Notes under the pieces: model-generated | Databases searched by the model: none | Told to the model about the DNA's origin: nothing | The model's input: only the letters and a program-made list of their open reading frames with translations | Assembly: GCA_035578155.1 (NCBI GenBank) | Contig: JAPWDM010000008.1 | Span: 25,506,598 to 25,570,597, forward strand | Direction of reading: 5' to 3' | DNA: 64,000 bases | Source: Brachynemurus nebulosus | Lineage: Eukaryota > Arthropoda > Insecta > Neuroptera > Myrmeleontidae | Shown: in pieces, positions 1-11,063 of the stretch | Layout: each line of letters opens with the position of its first letter | How positions within the stretch are numbered: the first letter of the stretch is position 1 | Made by a program: the position numbers and the translations under genes

Positions 1-395
1 AATTTTTGAGTAGTACTTTTTTCTGAGTGAATTTAGGTATAGGGATTGGTTCACAAAAAAGAAAGCTGATGTAATTCCCGTCAGAATGGTGACCGATCAA
101 AATATTTTCGATAAAAATCGGCTGAGATACAGTGGTTCAAATTTACCTACTTTTTTACAATTTTATTTCTTTTGACTTTTATACCATATTATTTGTAATT
201 TTTACACAAAAAAATTATTTTTATTGAGTACAAACATTATTTCTGCTTTACCAGAGGTAACGATAAAAGTGGTAACGATAAAATTTCGATATTCATATGA
301 TCTTAGGTATAAAAAAAACTTTAATATTGTACTAATTTATAGTTCTAATTTTTTTTTAAAGTTACGTGTACCTATTATATTTCTCTCATAATGTT

Positions 396-548
396 TTCAA
401 ATTCAATATCCAATATCCTCATCAACATCGTTTTGGACATCCTCTTCTGTCATTTCTGGAACATCCGCATTTTCACAATTTAGGCCCATGCATTCTTTGC
501 AGAACATGGAACAGCTAATTCCTATAATTTTCTACAGCCGCAATTTAC
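396..548 (-). pseudogene. Inverted second copy of the CXC gene 3' end in the left arm
   Basis: Read on the minus strand, this arm repeats the last part of the CXC reading frame. It keeps the full cysteine pattern that the right-arm copy has lost: GISCS, then CKEC, then GLNCENADVPE. It carries its own lesions. One is a frame break just before GISC. The other is an extra base pair change near the acidic tail that creates a stop inside the DEDI stretch. The two arms have therefore diverged independently since the inversion was formed. Confidence 0.6.
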
Positions 549-561
549 GTAATAGAATTAA

Positions 562-1038
562 ATCGTAATTTCTCTTTACGGCATTAAGGCCAACAGTTTA
601 GGTAGTTCTCGGTTACAACTTTTTCAAAAATTATCAAAAAGCACAAAATTTTCTCTAACCAATTTCCCATTAATTTCTGATACTACTAAATATCACGGTT
701 TAAGGACGTACCACCAAATTCAACAGTGGGAAGGAAATATTTTAAATCCATTTGAGTGGGGTTGGAAAAAATCTAAAAATGGATTAGTGCCAATTAAAAC
801 AACAAAACCTCCTGCACTGCAGAATTTACTGGAACAAATAGCTTGCGGGTGTATAAAAGGTTGTCACGGAAATTGCAGCTGTAGAAAATTAGGAATTAGC
901 TGCAAAGAATTTATTTGCGAAAATGCGGATGTTCCAGAAAATTGTGAAAATGCAGATGTTCCAGAAATTACAGAAGGAGATGTCCAAAACGATGTTGATG
1001 AAGATATTGATATTGAATTTGAAAACATTATGGGATAA
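562..1038 (+). pseudogene. C-terminal part of an insect multicopy CXC-tail protein
   Basis: An open frame with no preceding ATG runs from just after the stop at 559-561 to the TAA at 1036-1038 (158 codons). The N-terminal half contains YHQIQQW followed by WGWK and a PIKTTKPPA stretch. After these comes a cysteine cluster, CGC-x4-C-x3-CSC-x5-GISC, and then an acidic tail rich in D and E that ends FENIMG. This order (tyrosine/glutamine-rich helix, W-G-W-K, P-I-x-T-x-x-P-P-A, CXC-like cysteines) is what I recall from the C-terminus of abundant uncharacterised insect proteins that look transposon-associated. The function is unknown; the cysteines probably bind zinc. The segment after GISC is damaged: the expected CS-x2-C-x2-C-x3-C pattern is partly missing and ENADVPE is duplicated. 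The upstream body of the gene is absent. It sits across the spacer and right arm of the foldback. Confidence 0.6.
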
Positions 1039-1758
1039 ATATAATAGGTACATTTAATTTTTTTTTTAAAATAGAACTGTAATTTAGTACAATATTAAAG
1101 TTTCTTTTTATACCTAAGATCATATGAATATCAAAATTTTTAGCAAATAATTTTATCGTTACCTCTGATAAAGCAGAAATAATTTTTGTACTCAATAAAA
1201 ATAATTTTTGCGTGTAAAAATTACAAATAACATGGTATAAAAGTCAAAAGTAATAAAATTGTACAAAAGTAGGTAACTTTGAACGACTGTATTTCAGCCG
1301 GTTGTTATCGAAAATAGTTTTATCGGTCACCATTCTGACGGGAATTACATCAGCTTTCTTTTTTGTGAACAAATCCCTATACCTAAATTCACTCAGAAAA
1401 AAGTACTACTCAAAAATTTAAAAAAAAAAGAAAAATTGAAAAATTTGAGCTTTTCTTTAAATAGTTTTTTTGACTTATTTTGTTGAGAAAAAAGTTTTTT
1501 GAGTTCATAAGGTGTCATTTCGATAGGAAATTTAATTCTCTACAAAAAATCATATCATGTGTATTTACGACAAATACATAGTTTTTGAGTTATAGTTAAA
1601 AAACGTAAGCGTCGATAAGTTTACGCCGTTCGTAAAAACGCACGCCTAAATTTAATAGCACTTTGTGAATTTATCATCTTTGGGGTACAATTGAACATAT
1701 GAAGCAATAAAACACCTGTTACAAATTAGTTCCTTATTCAACTACATAGTCAATAGCC

Positions 1759-3020
1759 TAATGCTGTATAAAACAAAACGAAAAACTAGGTTAAGAACTG
1801 TATTCGATTAAGTATACCTGAATACCGTTAAAAGAGTAATAGAAGGAGAAAAAATCAAACATGTTGCCAGAGATTGTGGTATTTGTCATCTTACTCGCTC
1901 AACATGTGAGGAAGAATTTCGAAAACTAAATTAATTATAGTAACCAACATGTAAATGCAACTAAATAATAAGTGTTACAATTGAACCTAAGCATTGTAAT
2001 AATTGATTCTCTGATGGTGGCGATTGTAACATAACACTTTAGTCTACAAAAGTGCAGTTATTTTAATTATAGGCTAATATAGAATATTTTTGTGCAGCTC
2101 ATTGAAAACCTGAAAAATGTCCGTATCTTGTACCAAAAATTTAATTCTCTATGATTAATAAATACAAAGTTACTAGCCTGTATATTTTTTTGTTACTATT
2201 GACACACCTCTCCCCTACTTGTATAAATCAATGCCCAAAAATGTCCATCAAAGTGTAAATATGAATAAAATCAGGTTAGAGATCAAGTGAATAAAAAGTA
2301 AGAGATTGTAACAAATGTGAACCTTAATTTGCGATTAAGTTAGCTGCCGACTATTTTTAACGCATTTTCATCACATTACGTAAATATAAAAACTATTGCA
2401 CCCTTCAGTTTCGTTACATATGTGTGTATTGAAATTTTTGCAATATTCTAAAAATTTAATTAGATATTTAAAAATATTTTCATGTGTTAATTAACTTTTG
2501 TTTAAAAAAGCAATTTCTAAGAATATTCTCTATGAAACTTTTCTTATGCGGTCCCATTCCACACATAAAAAAAGATTTCACTGTATAAACAAGTAGTGCA
2601 ACTCGCATAGTCAGTGTTTGACTGATTTTATGTTTGTGCATGCCCAGTGATTACCATTATTCCGATTACAATAAGATCTATAACAGACCATATGATCTAA
2701 CTCTCAATACGTATAATGCCCCAAAATTTCGCAAATCAAGCCGATTAATTAATAAGATATCGACGTTTATGGATCTTACGTTTGCATATCGACAGCGGCT
2801 ATTAATGTTTCAATTGCAATAACATAGAATAAGTGCAAATTGTGAAAAAGTAATATTATATTAAATAACCATACCTACTAACGTTATCAATTTATTAAAC
2901 CGTTACCATTGCATCTATAGAAAAATGTTTTTTCACGAATGAAGATATTAAAATATTACTTCGAAACAACCGTTAATCAAAACCAATTTACTTTTCAGTA
3001 ATTTTGTTCATCAAATTTCT
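1759..3020. other. AT-rich stretch, nothing recognised
   Basis: I see no convincing coding frame, inverted repeat or tandem array here. A 62-codon frame at 2634-2822 lacks an ATG at its start and has no recognised motif. Confidence 0.5.
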
Positions 3021-3117
3021 ATACAAAAAGTAGTGAAGTCACAGCAGTTCTATACCAAAAGTAGTGAGGTAACAGCGATTCTGTACCAAAAGCAGTAAAG
3101 GTTACGGCAGTTCTGTA
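3021..3117. repeat. Minisatellite, about 32 bp x 3
   Basis: Three successive units of the form ATACCAAAAGTAGTGAGG followed by (T/C)-ACAGC-RGTTCT, with a partial fourth unit (GTATCAAAG). The units differ by scattered substitutions. Confidence 0.75.
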
Positions 3118-4044
3118 TCAAAGTTTTACGAAAACGAAATAAAGGTAATTTGAATGTGCATTTTTTCATTGAAATTCTAACTTTATAATTAGTGCAGTCG
3201 ATAAAGGTTTTCACCTCTAAATTCTCTATAACAGATCTGATTTTGATAATTTTTTTTCAATTGTTCCTTTTGTAGTATTATTGAAAATTATAAACATTAA
3301 AAATGGCGTTTAAAAGGTTTTAGGCCCTAAATTTAAAAATGAAAATTTTTGATTTCAAAAAAACGGTATTTGAATATCAAAATATAATACACATAGTTAC
3401 TTACTCAACTGCTAGAATATCTATATTCATAGCATATTTTGATGTTCAAAGCATCTCAGTAAAAAAAAATTTTATCTAAAATGAAACATTAATGCTTCAA
3501 AAGTGACAAGACTTAGCGCCTTGAAACAAAGTCCATTATTTGATTTAATTATTATTCTAATATAAAAAAAAAATCAAAAAAATTCCCGAATTTTAAATAT
3601 GGAAAAATGAGTGGTAAATTATAGAAATTGTTAAATTTTGTAAAATTCATGTATCTGTTTTTAATAACAAAAATGAATATTGCAGGAAAATTAAAGCGTT
3701 CATATTTCTGGCTATCATGGCAATATATTATTACACATTTAGTAGCTAATAACATATAAAAGTTTCAAAAATTTTCCCCATTAAATTTTTTTACAAACGG
3801 CAGCAAAGATTTTTTTTCTGACCATAAAAGCACTTATCTGTATGAAATATTTATATTTAGGTGAAAATTTTCGAAAAACGAACTGCCGTATTATTTTGAT
3901 TACTATAGCATTTTATTGCCTATTGAATAAGAAATAACCCGTAAAAATTTTAACTATTTTTGGTGTATTGTTTTTTTGGAATATTAGAAGAAAAAAAAAT
4001 TATGAAAAAATAAAATTTTGTCAAAATACATTATTATTTATTTT
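3118..4044. other. AT-rich stretch, nothing recognised
   Basis: Low-complexity A/T tracts dominate. No supported gene or repeat structure was seen. Confidence 0.5.
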
Positions 4045-4400
4045 AGACCCTTTTTCCTTTATTTTTTCCTGATCTCATTAGTATTCGTACAAAATTTAAT
4101 CAAGGTTCATTCAACCTTTTATTCAGTAAGATTTTTGGGACCCTAGAACCCTGGAGCACAATTTGAATTTCACCTTCATTTTTTCCTTATTCTAATAGTA
4201 TTTAAGCAAAATTTAGAGGTCATTTTCTATAATTTACTTTGAATCCTTTTTGCGATCCGAGGATCCTGGAGGATAATTTCAACTTAACGTTCATTTTTTC
4301 TGGAATCTCTATAGTATTTGAGCAAAATTTGATCAAGATCCGTCTAGCCGTTTATTTTAGGCCTTTTTCGGACCCCAGGATCCTACGGAATTTAAGTTCA
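4045..4400 (+). repeat. Tandem repeat, about 115 bp x 3
   Basis: Three diverged units share the order TTTTTCC, TAGTATT, CAAAATTT, then GGACCC and GATCCTGGAG-like blocks. Internally repeated blocks of this length are common in 3' regions of arthropod non-LTR elements, but nothing here proves that origin. Confidence 0.6.
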
Positions 4401-4617
4401 CCACTTACAATGCTTATGATTTTAAATAATACATTGAAACATACAATTTAAAAAAAAAATTCATAAAAATTGGAGGTGTTATAGAGAATTTCGATATTTT
4501 GATCATTTTAATGCTTCATTGACTACATTAAATATAAATTTTAAAAAAAAATGAGAGCAACTGTGCATTTCCTTCAGTTTATTTTCAACTGAAATTTTCT
4601 ATATAAAAATTTTGTAT

Positions 4618-4806
4618 ATGCCGAAAACATATTATGCTGGCGATTTTCTTGAACAACCGCAGTCCCATAAGGATCTACCTACCATTTGTTCAGAATTGCC
4701 AGATCGTTTCCATGTAGTTCATCCTCCTCCGGACAATAAGAATATATATACAGAAGTAGCAAAATGCAATAAATTATTATGTTGTACGAAATTTGTTCGA
4801 GACTAA
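4618..4806 (+). CDS. Unrecognised 62-codon open frame, doubtful
   Basis: The frame opens with ATG at 4618 (an in-frame TTG lies two codons upstream) and ends with TAA at 4804-4806. Its base composition is less AT-rich than the surroundings. The predicted peptide has a proline-rich stretch (VVHPPPDNKN) and two adjacent cysteines near its C-terminus (LLCCTKF). I do not recognise a family. No splice acceptor is evident directly upstream and there is no neighbouring exon. It could be a fragment of an old element or a chance frame. Confidence 0.15.
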   Translation: MPKTYYAGDFLEQPQSHKDLPTICSELPDRFHVVHPPPDNKNIYTEVAKCNKLLCCTKFVRD

Positions 4807-5329
4807 CCGAGACTACTGAAACTAATCGAGATTTTCCTTTGAAATCTGAACAGCATAGCCTTTTTCTAGTTATATTGTTATAAACAAAAAGTTATTAGAG
4901 ATATTAACTGGTAAATTAACTTTGAATTCCTCTTGTTTACAAACAAAAAAAAATTGTATGACTATACTTAAATCTGCAATTTACTGTATGAGATTCGATG
5001 CTTTAGTGTTAATTAAAATTTTACAAACGTGTTACAGCATGTTTAGTAATAGCAAGCAACATTTCAATTAAATTAAAATATAAAACGTCAGAGCATGATA
5101 ATAATTTGATGTTACCTACTCGTACACATTACTACTACGTATAAATGAAACGAAATATACATTTTATCGAATTACTAGGCTGTTTGAAAAGTTTGCGGCC
5201 TGACACATAAATGGTGTCACAGGTATCGAATCCATATCATTCTTGACAAGTGTTAACCTTCAAAAGACCACATATTAATTTTCATAAACATCTGTCAATC
5301 AGTTTGGTTTTTACAGCTGTATAAACTGC

Positions 5330-6475
5330 TTGTTGCGATTTTGGACGCTTTGGTGCACTTCCATCCTTTGGAATCCATTGTTTTGACTGTTGCGACGTCT
5401 CGGGAGTATAATAATGTGTCCGTGTTTCATCAACGGTCACGAATCGACGAAAGAACTCATGTCGATTTTAAATCGATCAATCGAAAAGCGATTAATCGAA
5501 GCTTAAAAAATCAATTCTTTTTTGATTCATGAATCGATTATTAAAAGTGAGAGATCGATAACCGATTTTTTTCCAAAAATAAGTTCATTTTGATAGTAAT
5601 TCTACAAAGACACATGTGTTAAAATGAAACACCAAAAACTCTATTGTTGATTGTCACTTTTTACTCGTTATATCAACGAACCCCTCCTATGACTCTATTA
5701 AGTCCCACTATTAATACAAAAGGAAGGAAGAGACTACCTATCTGTGCAAACGACGATCCCTTTCCCACAAAAGCGGCTTATTTAGAAAACATTTTTTTGT
5801 CAATTTGTTTGAAATTTTTGAATAAACTTGGTTCAATTCGTGGTATTCGTCCTACATATTCAATTGCCTTATTTTTTATAATTATAACTGAAAAGTTAAC
5901 TCATTCATCGCTCTTACAAATATAATGTAAGGCGTTTTTACACGATATTACCGATATTACTTATGTACTCTATCAAGTAAGTCCCTTAGACAAAAATTAT
6001 CAGCTAATTTTATTAAACTTTTAAAATTTTGATTTTTTAGATCGATCTCACAGAATCGATTTTTTTTAACCGATTTTTTTTAATCGATTTTTTTGATTTC
6101 GATTTAAATCGATTCAAAAATCGATCTTTTTTTTGGAGAATCGACATCTCCAGTTCTGTTACGTCACGTGATGCCCAGATTCTGCTCAGCAACAGTGACT
6201 CGTTCGAGTTTTTGATAAAATCTGTCAACAAATGCGGCAGCCAATGCGCGCACAGCTTTCTCATGTTCAAATTATGGTGTAAAATGATGAATACACGTTC
6301 ACATGATATCTTTACGATATCAGCTATCTCACGAACTTTTAATTTTCGACCACCGATCACAAGCAATTCGATTTTTCGATCATTTGGGGTGTGGTCACGT
6401 CTGACGGCCTTCCCGAACGTGGTGCATCAGTTGTGCCCATATGTCCCATACGAAATTGTTGCATCTACTTCTTAA
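5330..6475 (-). pseudogene. Mariner transposase, broken and missing most of its catalytic core
   Basis: A mariner transposase cuts and pastes the element at TA sites in the nucleus, using an N-terminal HTH pair and a D,D34D catalytic core. From the 5' side on the minus strand one sees DAPRSGRPSD (inter-HTH linker), then GGRKLKVREIAD and NMRKLCAHWLPHLLTD (second HTH and the region before WVPHEL). After an unrelated insertion comes FVTVDET-x-THYYTPETS-x2-SKQW, which holds the first catalytic aspartate. The usual W after DET is replaced by R. The regions with the second and third aspartates are absent, and several frameshifts separate the recognisable segments. Assignment to mariner is secure; the subfamily is not. 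Confidence 0.85.
5449..6137. mobile_element. Insertion with 8-bp GAATCGAC duplication, ATCGAT-rich ends
   Basis: GAATCGAC occurs at 5441-5448 and again at 6138-6145, immediately flanking 689 bases that interrupt the mariner reading frame. Both ends are packed with ATCGAT/AATCGATT motifs (5450-5560 and 6030-6130) arranged roughly as inverted repeats. An 8-bp duplication suits hAT-type transposition. The extreme ends do not match a standard hAT terminus, so the class is tentative. An interior open frame (5644-5925) has no recognised motif. Confidence 0.6.
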
Positions 6476-6479
6476 TCTT

Positions 6480-6600
6480 TTGGCGTTTTTCCTCGCAAAA
6501 CAATGGATTCCGAAGGGTAGAAGTGCACTAAAGCGTCCAAAATCGCACCAGTCGACCAATGGTGCACTTTATACAGCTGTAAAAACCAAACTGATTGGCA
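6480..6600 (+). pseudogene. Second, inverted copy of a transposase core piece
   Basis: On the plus strand this reads KQWIPK-x-x-SA-x-KRPKS, the same stretch that follows the first catalytic aspartate in the minus-strand copy at about 5335-5400. Its presence next to the opposite terminal repeat shows that the end of the element was duplicated and inverted with coding sequence attached. Confidence 0.75.
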
Positions 6601-6650
6601 GACCTATGAGACCATTTATGTGCCAGGCCGCGAACTTTTCAAACACCCTA

Positions 6651-7153
6651 ATACTATGTTTGTATCAATTAAAGTATAGTTGGTTAGCACGAACTGGCAT
6701 TATGTTGTAGCACGGCTACACACACGCTACAATATAATAGTTAATAGTTCTAGTGTATTACTAGCCAATCAATGAGCTGTTTGAGGTGATTAGTAGCCAA
6801 CAAAGCGTAATCTGCCGTTATCAATTATTTTGTTGTACATGCGCTCACGTACTACACACACAGGACTAAACACATACGGATGGATACTTTGCTCATGTAC
6901 ACACATATGTACGAGTATTAGGTAGAGAATACTGGGAGCTACGATAGTGTACCTATATACGCAGTCTATTCTTCACTTGGGCCAATCGTCAAGAAAACCA
7001 TACAAATCTAAACATTTGCTATAGTGATTAATTTATAATGTACTAAACCAAAGTTTTTGTATAAACACTTATTATTTGTATCTCGGCACATAGAAGTTGC
7101 CCATTAATATGGCATATTGTTGGCATATTTTGACATAGGCACTTACTCAAAGA
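6651..7153. other. Nothing recognised
   Basis: No gene, inverted repeat or array was supported between the mariner remnant and the tandem duplication. Confidence 0.45.
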
Positions 7154-8320
7154 GCTTAATTTCGGCTGGAATGTCGCGAAACGGTGTTTCGGTATCTCAG
7201 AGCCATTTTTTTTAGCCGGAACGTAGTAGGTCGACGTCCCGGCACCTCTTAGGGATTTTTTGATCAGTATCTTTAGAGACTGTATGGTTTTATGGATTTT
7301 TGATCAGTATCTTCAGAGGCTGTATGGTTTAGAGCAGTGTTTTTCAACCTGTGGGTAGCGAAGCCTTTTTAAGGAGGGTCCCAGTTACCTTAGCAATAAA
7401 ACGACTCTAGTTCAATGTAATAAAGAAAAGGTTAACTAAAGGTTACATTAATGTGATGGTTTTATACTTTCGCTTTATAAAATTTCAAAACAAATAACTA
7501 GGGCTTGTTTTCAATAACAGTAAATTCGAGTTTTAAATAATTGTGGTCATATAGACGCTTTTTTTTTTGGTTTTGTTTCTTTATCATTACTCTCATTGGA
7601 ACTTGAACTTAACGGTTGTGCATGATTTCTAGAAATTCATCCATTTTCAATAATTATACAATGAGCACAGAATTTTCGATATTAGACAATAAAAGACAGT
7701 GAGCAACTACACAACAAGTCAATTCAATAAATTTAAACACAATTCAAAATGAATTCACAATTCAAAGAATTCAAAAGTATCATCCTTTACTCGCCTGATG
7801 CTCCACGCAGCGCTTATCACGTTGCGCTATGTCTCGCTCACAAAAGTCACGCGTGCGTTCAGAAGCTACTATAAGTCGTCAATTCCGATGTTGATGTAAA
7901 AATATTCCTGTTTAAAGTCCTTTGTTACGTATTTAATTGACACTTAACTGAAAATAATCAATAATTATGAACGGATTCAATATTTATAACATAGAACAAA
8001 AGTTAGAAATAGCAGAGTGTAGGGGTCACGAAATATTTTTCTGTACTAGGGGGGTCGTGAAATATTTTTCCATACCAAGGTGGTCGCGCCATAAAAAAGG
8101 TTGAAAAACACTGGTTTAGAGCAAAGGCATACAGTAAGCCAAAACAACGTGCTTAATTTCGGCTAGAACACGGCGGAACGGTCTTCCGGTATTTAGAGGG
8201 ATTATTCTTTGCCAGAACGTGGTAGATTGACGTCCCTTCACCTTCCAGGGATTTTTTGATCAGTGTCTTTAGAGGCTCTATGTTTAGAAGCAGAGACATA
8301 CAGTAAGCCAAAGTAACGTT
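7154..8320 (+). repeat. Tandem duplication of about 180-210 bp, first unit interrupted
   Basis: Unit 1 starts GCTTAATTTCGGCTGGAA at 7154 and resumes after the inserted hAT element, ending at about 8150. Unit 2 starts GCTTAATTTCGGCTAGAA at 8151 and ends at about 8320. Both share the order AACG-GT, GACGTCCC, GGGATTTTTTGATCAGT, CTTTAGAGGCT and ACATACAGTAAGCCAAA. Within unit 1 the GATCAGTATCTT block is itself doubled (7259-7327). Confidence 0.8.
7335..8113. mobile_element. hAT-type non-autonomous element
   Basis: The element begins CAGTGTTTTTCAACCT and ends with its complement, a classic hAT terminus. It is flanked by a perfect 8-bp duplication, GTTTAGAG, at 7327-7334 and 8114-8121. It is 779 bp long with no transposase reading frame. 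Unit 2 of the surrounding tandem duplication shows a closely similar empty site. Confidence 0.93.
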
Positions 8321-9937
8321 TTAAGACGAAATGTTTTTTTTTTTTTTTGGTCGTAGGAGAAACCGTAAAGTAACACGACCGCTTTTTGTTCGTTTACATA
8401 ACATTTAGGTACAAAACTTTGTTTTGCTCGTCACTTCTATTTTTTTGGGAAAAAGTCGTGTTTACGCTGGCGTTTCGTTATCTAAAATTTTAGAAATTAA
8501 ACCCTGCTTCTAACAATATTATAAAAGAATTGCAGTAATTTGAAATTTAGAAAGTACCGGACATTGATCATCATCAGGCTGACCAGAAATTCTTTCCAAA
8601 TTAAAATTTAATCTTTTCAATCGATTGTAGACTGCTTATAGATGTTTGTAATACTTTTTGTTTGTGGCCTTTTAATTAATTTGTAATTAGTAATTAAAAC
8701 TTAACACTAAATGTCTAAAGTTAGCTGGAAACAACCGTGAATGTAAATTTTCTTAATAGTTAATATGGACAAGCCATTACTTATAGAGTTTAGTTATGCC
8801 CGTTTCATTAAGATAATGATTTACAGAATACTTATTCTTAAACGAAAATTAGTTCCGTTTTAACCAGCTTTATAGATATAACTGGTAAACCGCCGCCTAT
8901 AATAGCACCATATACTACTGTATGGATATGATAAATGAGCGGCTGACTGATCACATTTATCGTAACTTATGCCATTTTTAAAAGCTTATTGAAAAATAAT
9001 TTTTAATTAAAAAACAAGGCATATGTGTAATTTATGGTCAGCAATAGCCAGCAAACAATAAATAATTCTAATAATAAAATTTTTAAAAAAAATTACAACA
9101 AAATAAAACTTTTGTTTTTACATACATGCATATATCGGCTGATATGTCCACAACAAATTATTATAAATTAAAGCGATCGCCAAATATATAGTAATAAAAT
9201 AAAACATATCTGCTAGGCAAGGAACAACTTATTTGGAATCCTGTTAAAAAGAAAAACCTTATAATTACAAATTTTATAGACTATTTATCCAGTGTTTCCA
9301 ATGGATAATAATATAAAAGGTCTTAGACATCAAAATCAAAGAAGAATCAAGAAACAAAAACATCTGCAATTTAATTTTTGCTCAAAAATAGAAGAAGAAC
9401 CACCTTAATCTGCAAGCTTTTGCAATGAATATACTATAACATTATCCACTGAACTATTTCTAGTAACTAAACCATAAAATAAATAAATCATAATAATAGT
9501 GGGGGCGCTGGTAACAGAAACAATTAAAATTTATATTCTTTACATTTTTTCAATTTGTCAACCTTCTCCAAGTGGCAATGTCATTTTTTAAAGATTGATT
9601 AATTCTCTGGCAAGAGGAGTCACCTAAAACACTCGGTTACGTGCTTGTATCACGGACTATCAATCTTCGTACATTTCTCAATACCTCAAAGTTAACAATG
9701 AAAATCAGAATCCGCTCTTCAGATGGCTGTAACCACAGAACAAATAGAACGAATACATCTATCTCTTTTCTGCAATCACTTATGAGCATTTATGTGCATC
9801 TTAGGCTACTTAGTCCTCATTCATTCGCTAGCACTCAATGGGTATGTTTCAATTGTTGTCATATTGTTACCTCTCGTATTAACACGGTATATGTACGTGG
9901 TATACGTACATCATACGTACCACCGCCACGTACATAT

Positions 9938-9940
<3 letters not shown>
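8321..9940. other. AT-rich stretch, nothing recognised
   Basis: No supported gene or element. An open frame at 9641-10024 runs into the (TA)n tract and carries no recognised motif. Confidence 0.5.

Positions 9941-9987
<47 letters not shown>
9941..9987. repeat. (TA)n microsatellite
   Basis: Uninterrupted TA dinucleotides. The Ile-Tyr repeat frames read from it on either strand are artefacts. Confidence 0.97.
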
Positions 9988-9989
<2 letters not shown>

Positions 9990-10102
9990 AGACACCAATA
10001 CACACACAACATCCAACGGACTAACACACACAACTCCGCGTGCACATATATAACATAGTGGGGGTTTATTTTCCATCCTTTGTGGCTACGCTCGTTTCCC
10101 TA

Positions 10103-10892
10103 CACGGAGAGAAAATTCCTATAAAAATTACTGTGCTCAACACTACAATCGACGTGTAAAGGACGAACATATTAAATTCTGTAAGGTAAAAATATAAAGA
10201 TTATAATTAATCATAAAAAATTTAAAGGATGGAATGTTCTTTTCATAATATTATCTCCGTAAAATTTGTAAAACAGCACAGTAAAAAGTTCCATTACCGA
10301 CAAAAAAATAATTTTTAATTGTGTTTATTAAAAAAATTTCCATGCTAACATGCTAATAATAGAAAGAAAAAAAAACAGAAAGAAGGTTGGTTGTGTTGGG
10401 ATCGCTCTAATGAAATGTACCTCAATCAGCGAGTTACATGGGTTACATGCGAACCATATAGGTGTGGACTGTGGAAGAAACTTTGTCAGACAGCTCGCAC
10501 CAGGCCCCTTGATGCAGCTACTTGTCAGTTGCTTTTACACTCTCTTAGGATGATGTCATCGTTTAATTCATATTTTTGTTATTTACCTATCTTTAGTATA
10601 TGTATTAGAATTATATTGTTGGCCATCATTTTTGTATACATGTTTTTACAGGTTATGTGCAACCAATATAAGGTCGCGAGTCAGATGCGCAAATGAAAGA
10701 GTACGACAACAAGAATTAAACTATAATATACATGCATAAGAGTGTGATAAAAGTTGTGTTAGCACCACATTAAATTTTACCATGCTAGCACATATTTTTT
10801 ATTTTGGTCGTCGATCGCGCACGGATTATAGGGGAGCATAGTAATTTTTCTGAAATTTTCTCTACAAAAATTATAGGATTTTTCTCTCCGTG
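10103..10892. mobile_element. TA-flanked inverted-repeat element, CACGGAGAG ends
   Basis: It starts CACGGAGAGAAAAT and ends with the complement (ATTTTTCTCTCCGTG), with TA on each side (10101-10102, 10893-10894). The inverted match extends for about 30 bases. The interior frames at 10350-10553 and 10391-10696 overlap in different phases and show no transposase motif. Confidence 0.75.
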
Positions 10893-10913
10893 TAGTATAG
10901 ACATAGTAATGTT

Positions 10914-11063
10914 CGTTCTCTTTGTTCTCTGGCTGTAACTCAAAAACTATTTGAGGTATGCACTTGAAATTTTAGTACGTTATTTTTAAAGGTACATACT
11001 ATCGAAGTATGCAAAAAAAAAATTCCAGTTTTTTCAGAATGTCGCACTAGTGGTCCCCCTTAA
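10914..11063 (-). mobile_element. Single terminus of a TTAA-type element
   Basis: Read on the minus strand it begins TTAAGGGGGACCACTAG then TGCGACATTCTGAAAAAA. This matches the family of the complete element at 38361-38794. The other end was not located. Confidence 0.55.

Larger units (their letters stand above)
1..1758. mobile_element. Foldback element copy A, left arm cut by the window edge
   Basis: Positions 1-548 and about 870-1420 are reverse complements of each other, and the right arm continues to 1758. The same right-arm sequence occurs at 59045-59777, and a left arm at 53584-54626. The outer end of the family reads GGCTATTGACTATGTA when taken inward. The left arm of copy A must extend beyond position 1, because the right arm goes on for about 340 bases past the matching point. 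The spacer (549-869) is single-copy here and holds coding sequence. No transposase is recognisable, so the superfamily is unknown. This is a long-inverted-repeat (foldback) element that has incorporated the 3' end of a gene into its arms. Confidence 0.85.
5178..6648 (-). mobile_element. Rearranged mariner element
   Basis: Inverted ends read GG(C/G)TGTTTGAAAAGTT on both sides, each flanked by TA (5176-5177 and 6649-6650), the mariner/Tc1 target. The minus strand encodes recognisable mariner transposase pieces. The inverted similarity is much longer than a normal mariner terminal repeat: left 5178-5400 and right about 6490-6648 both include part of the catalytic coding region. The element is therefore a rearranged, non-functional derivative rather than a simple deletion. 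Confidence 0.85.

Noticed and set aside
10350..10696. Two overlapping open frames with WVTCEPY-like sequence
   Set aside because: They overlap in different phases inside a TA-flanked inverted-repeat element, and neither shows a transposase signature.
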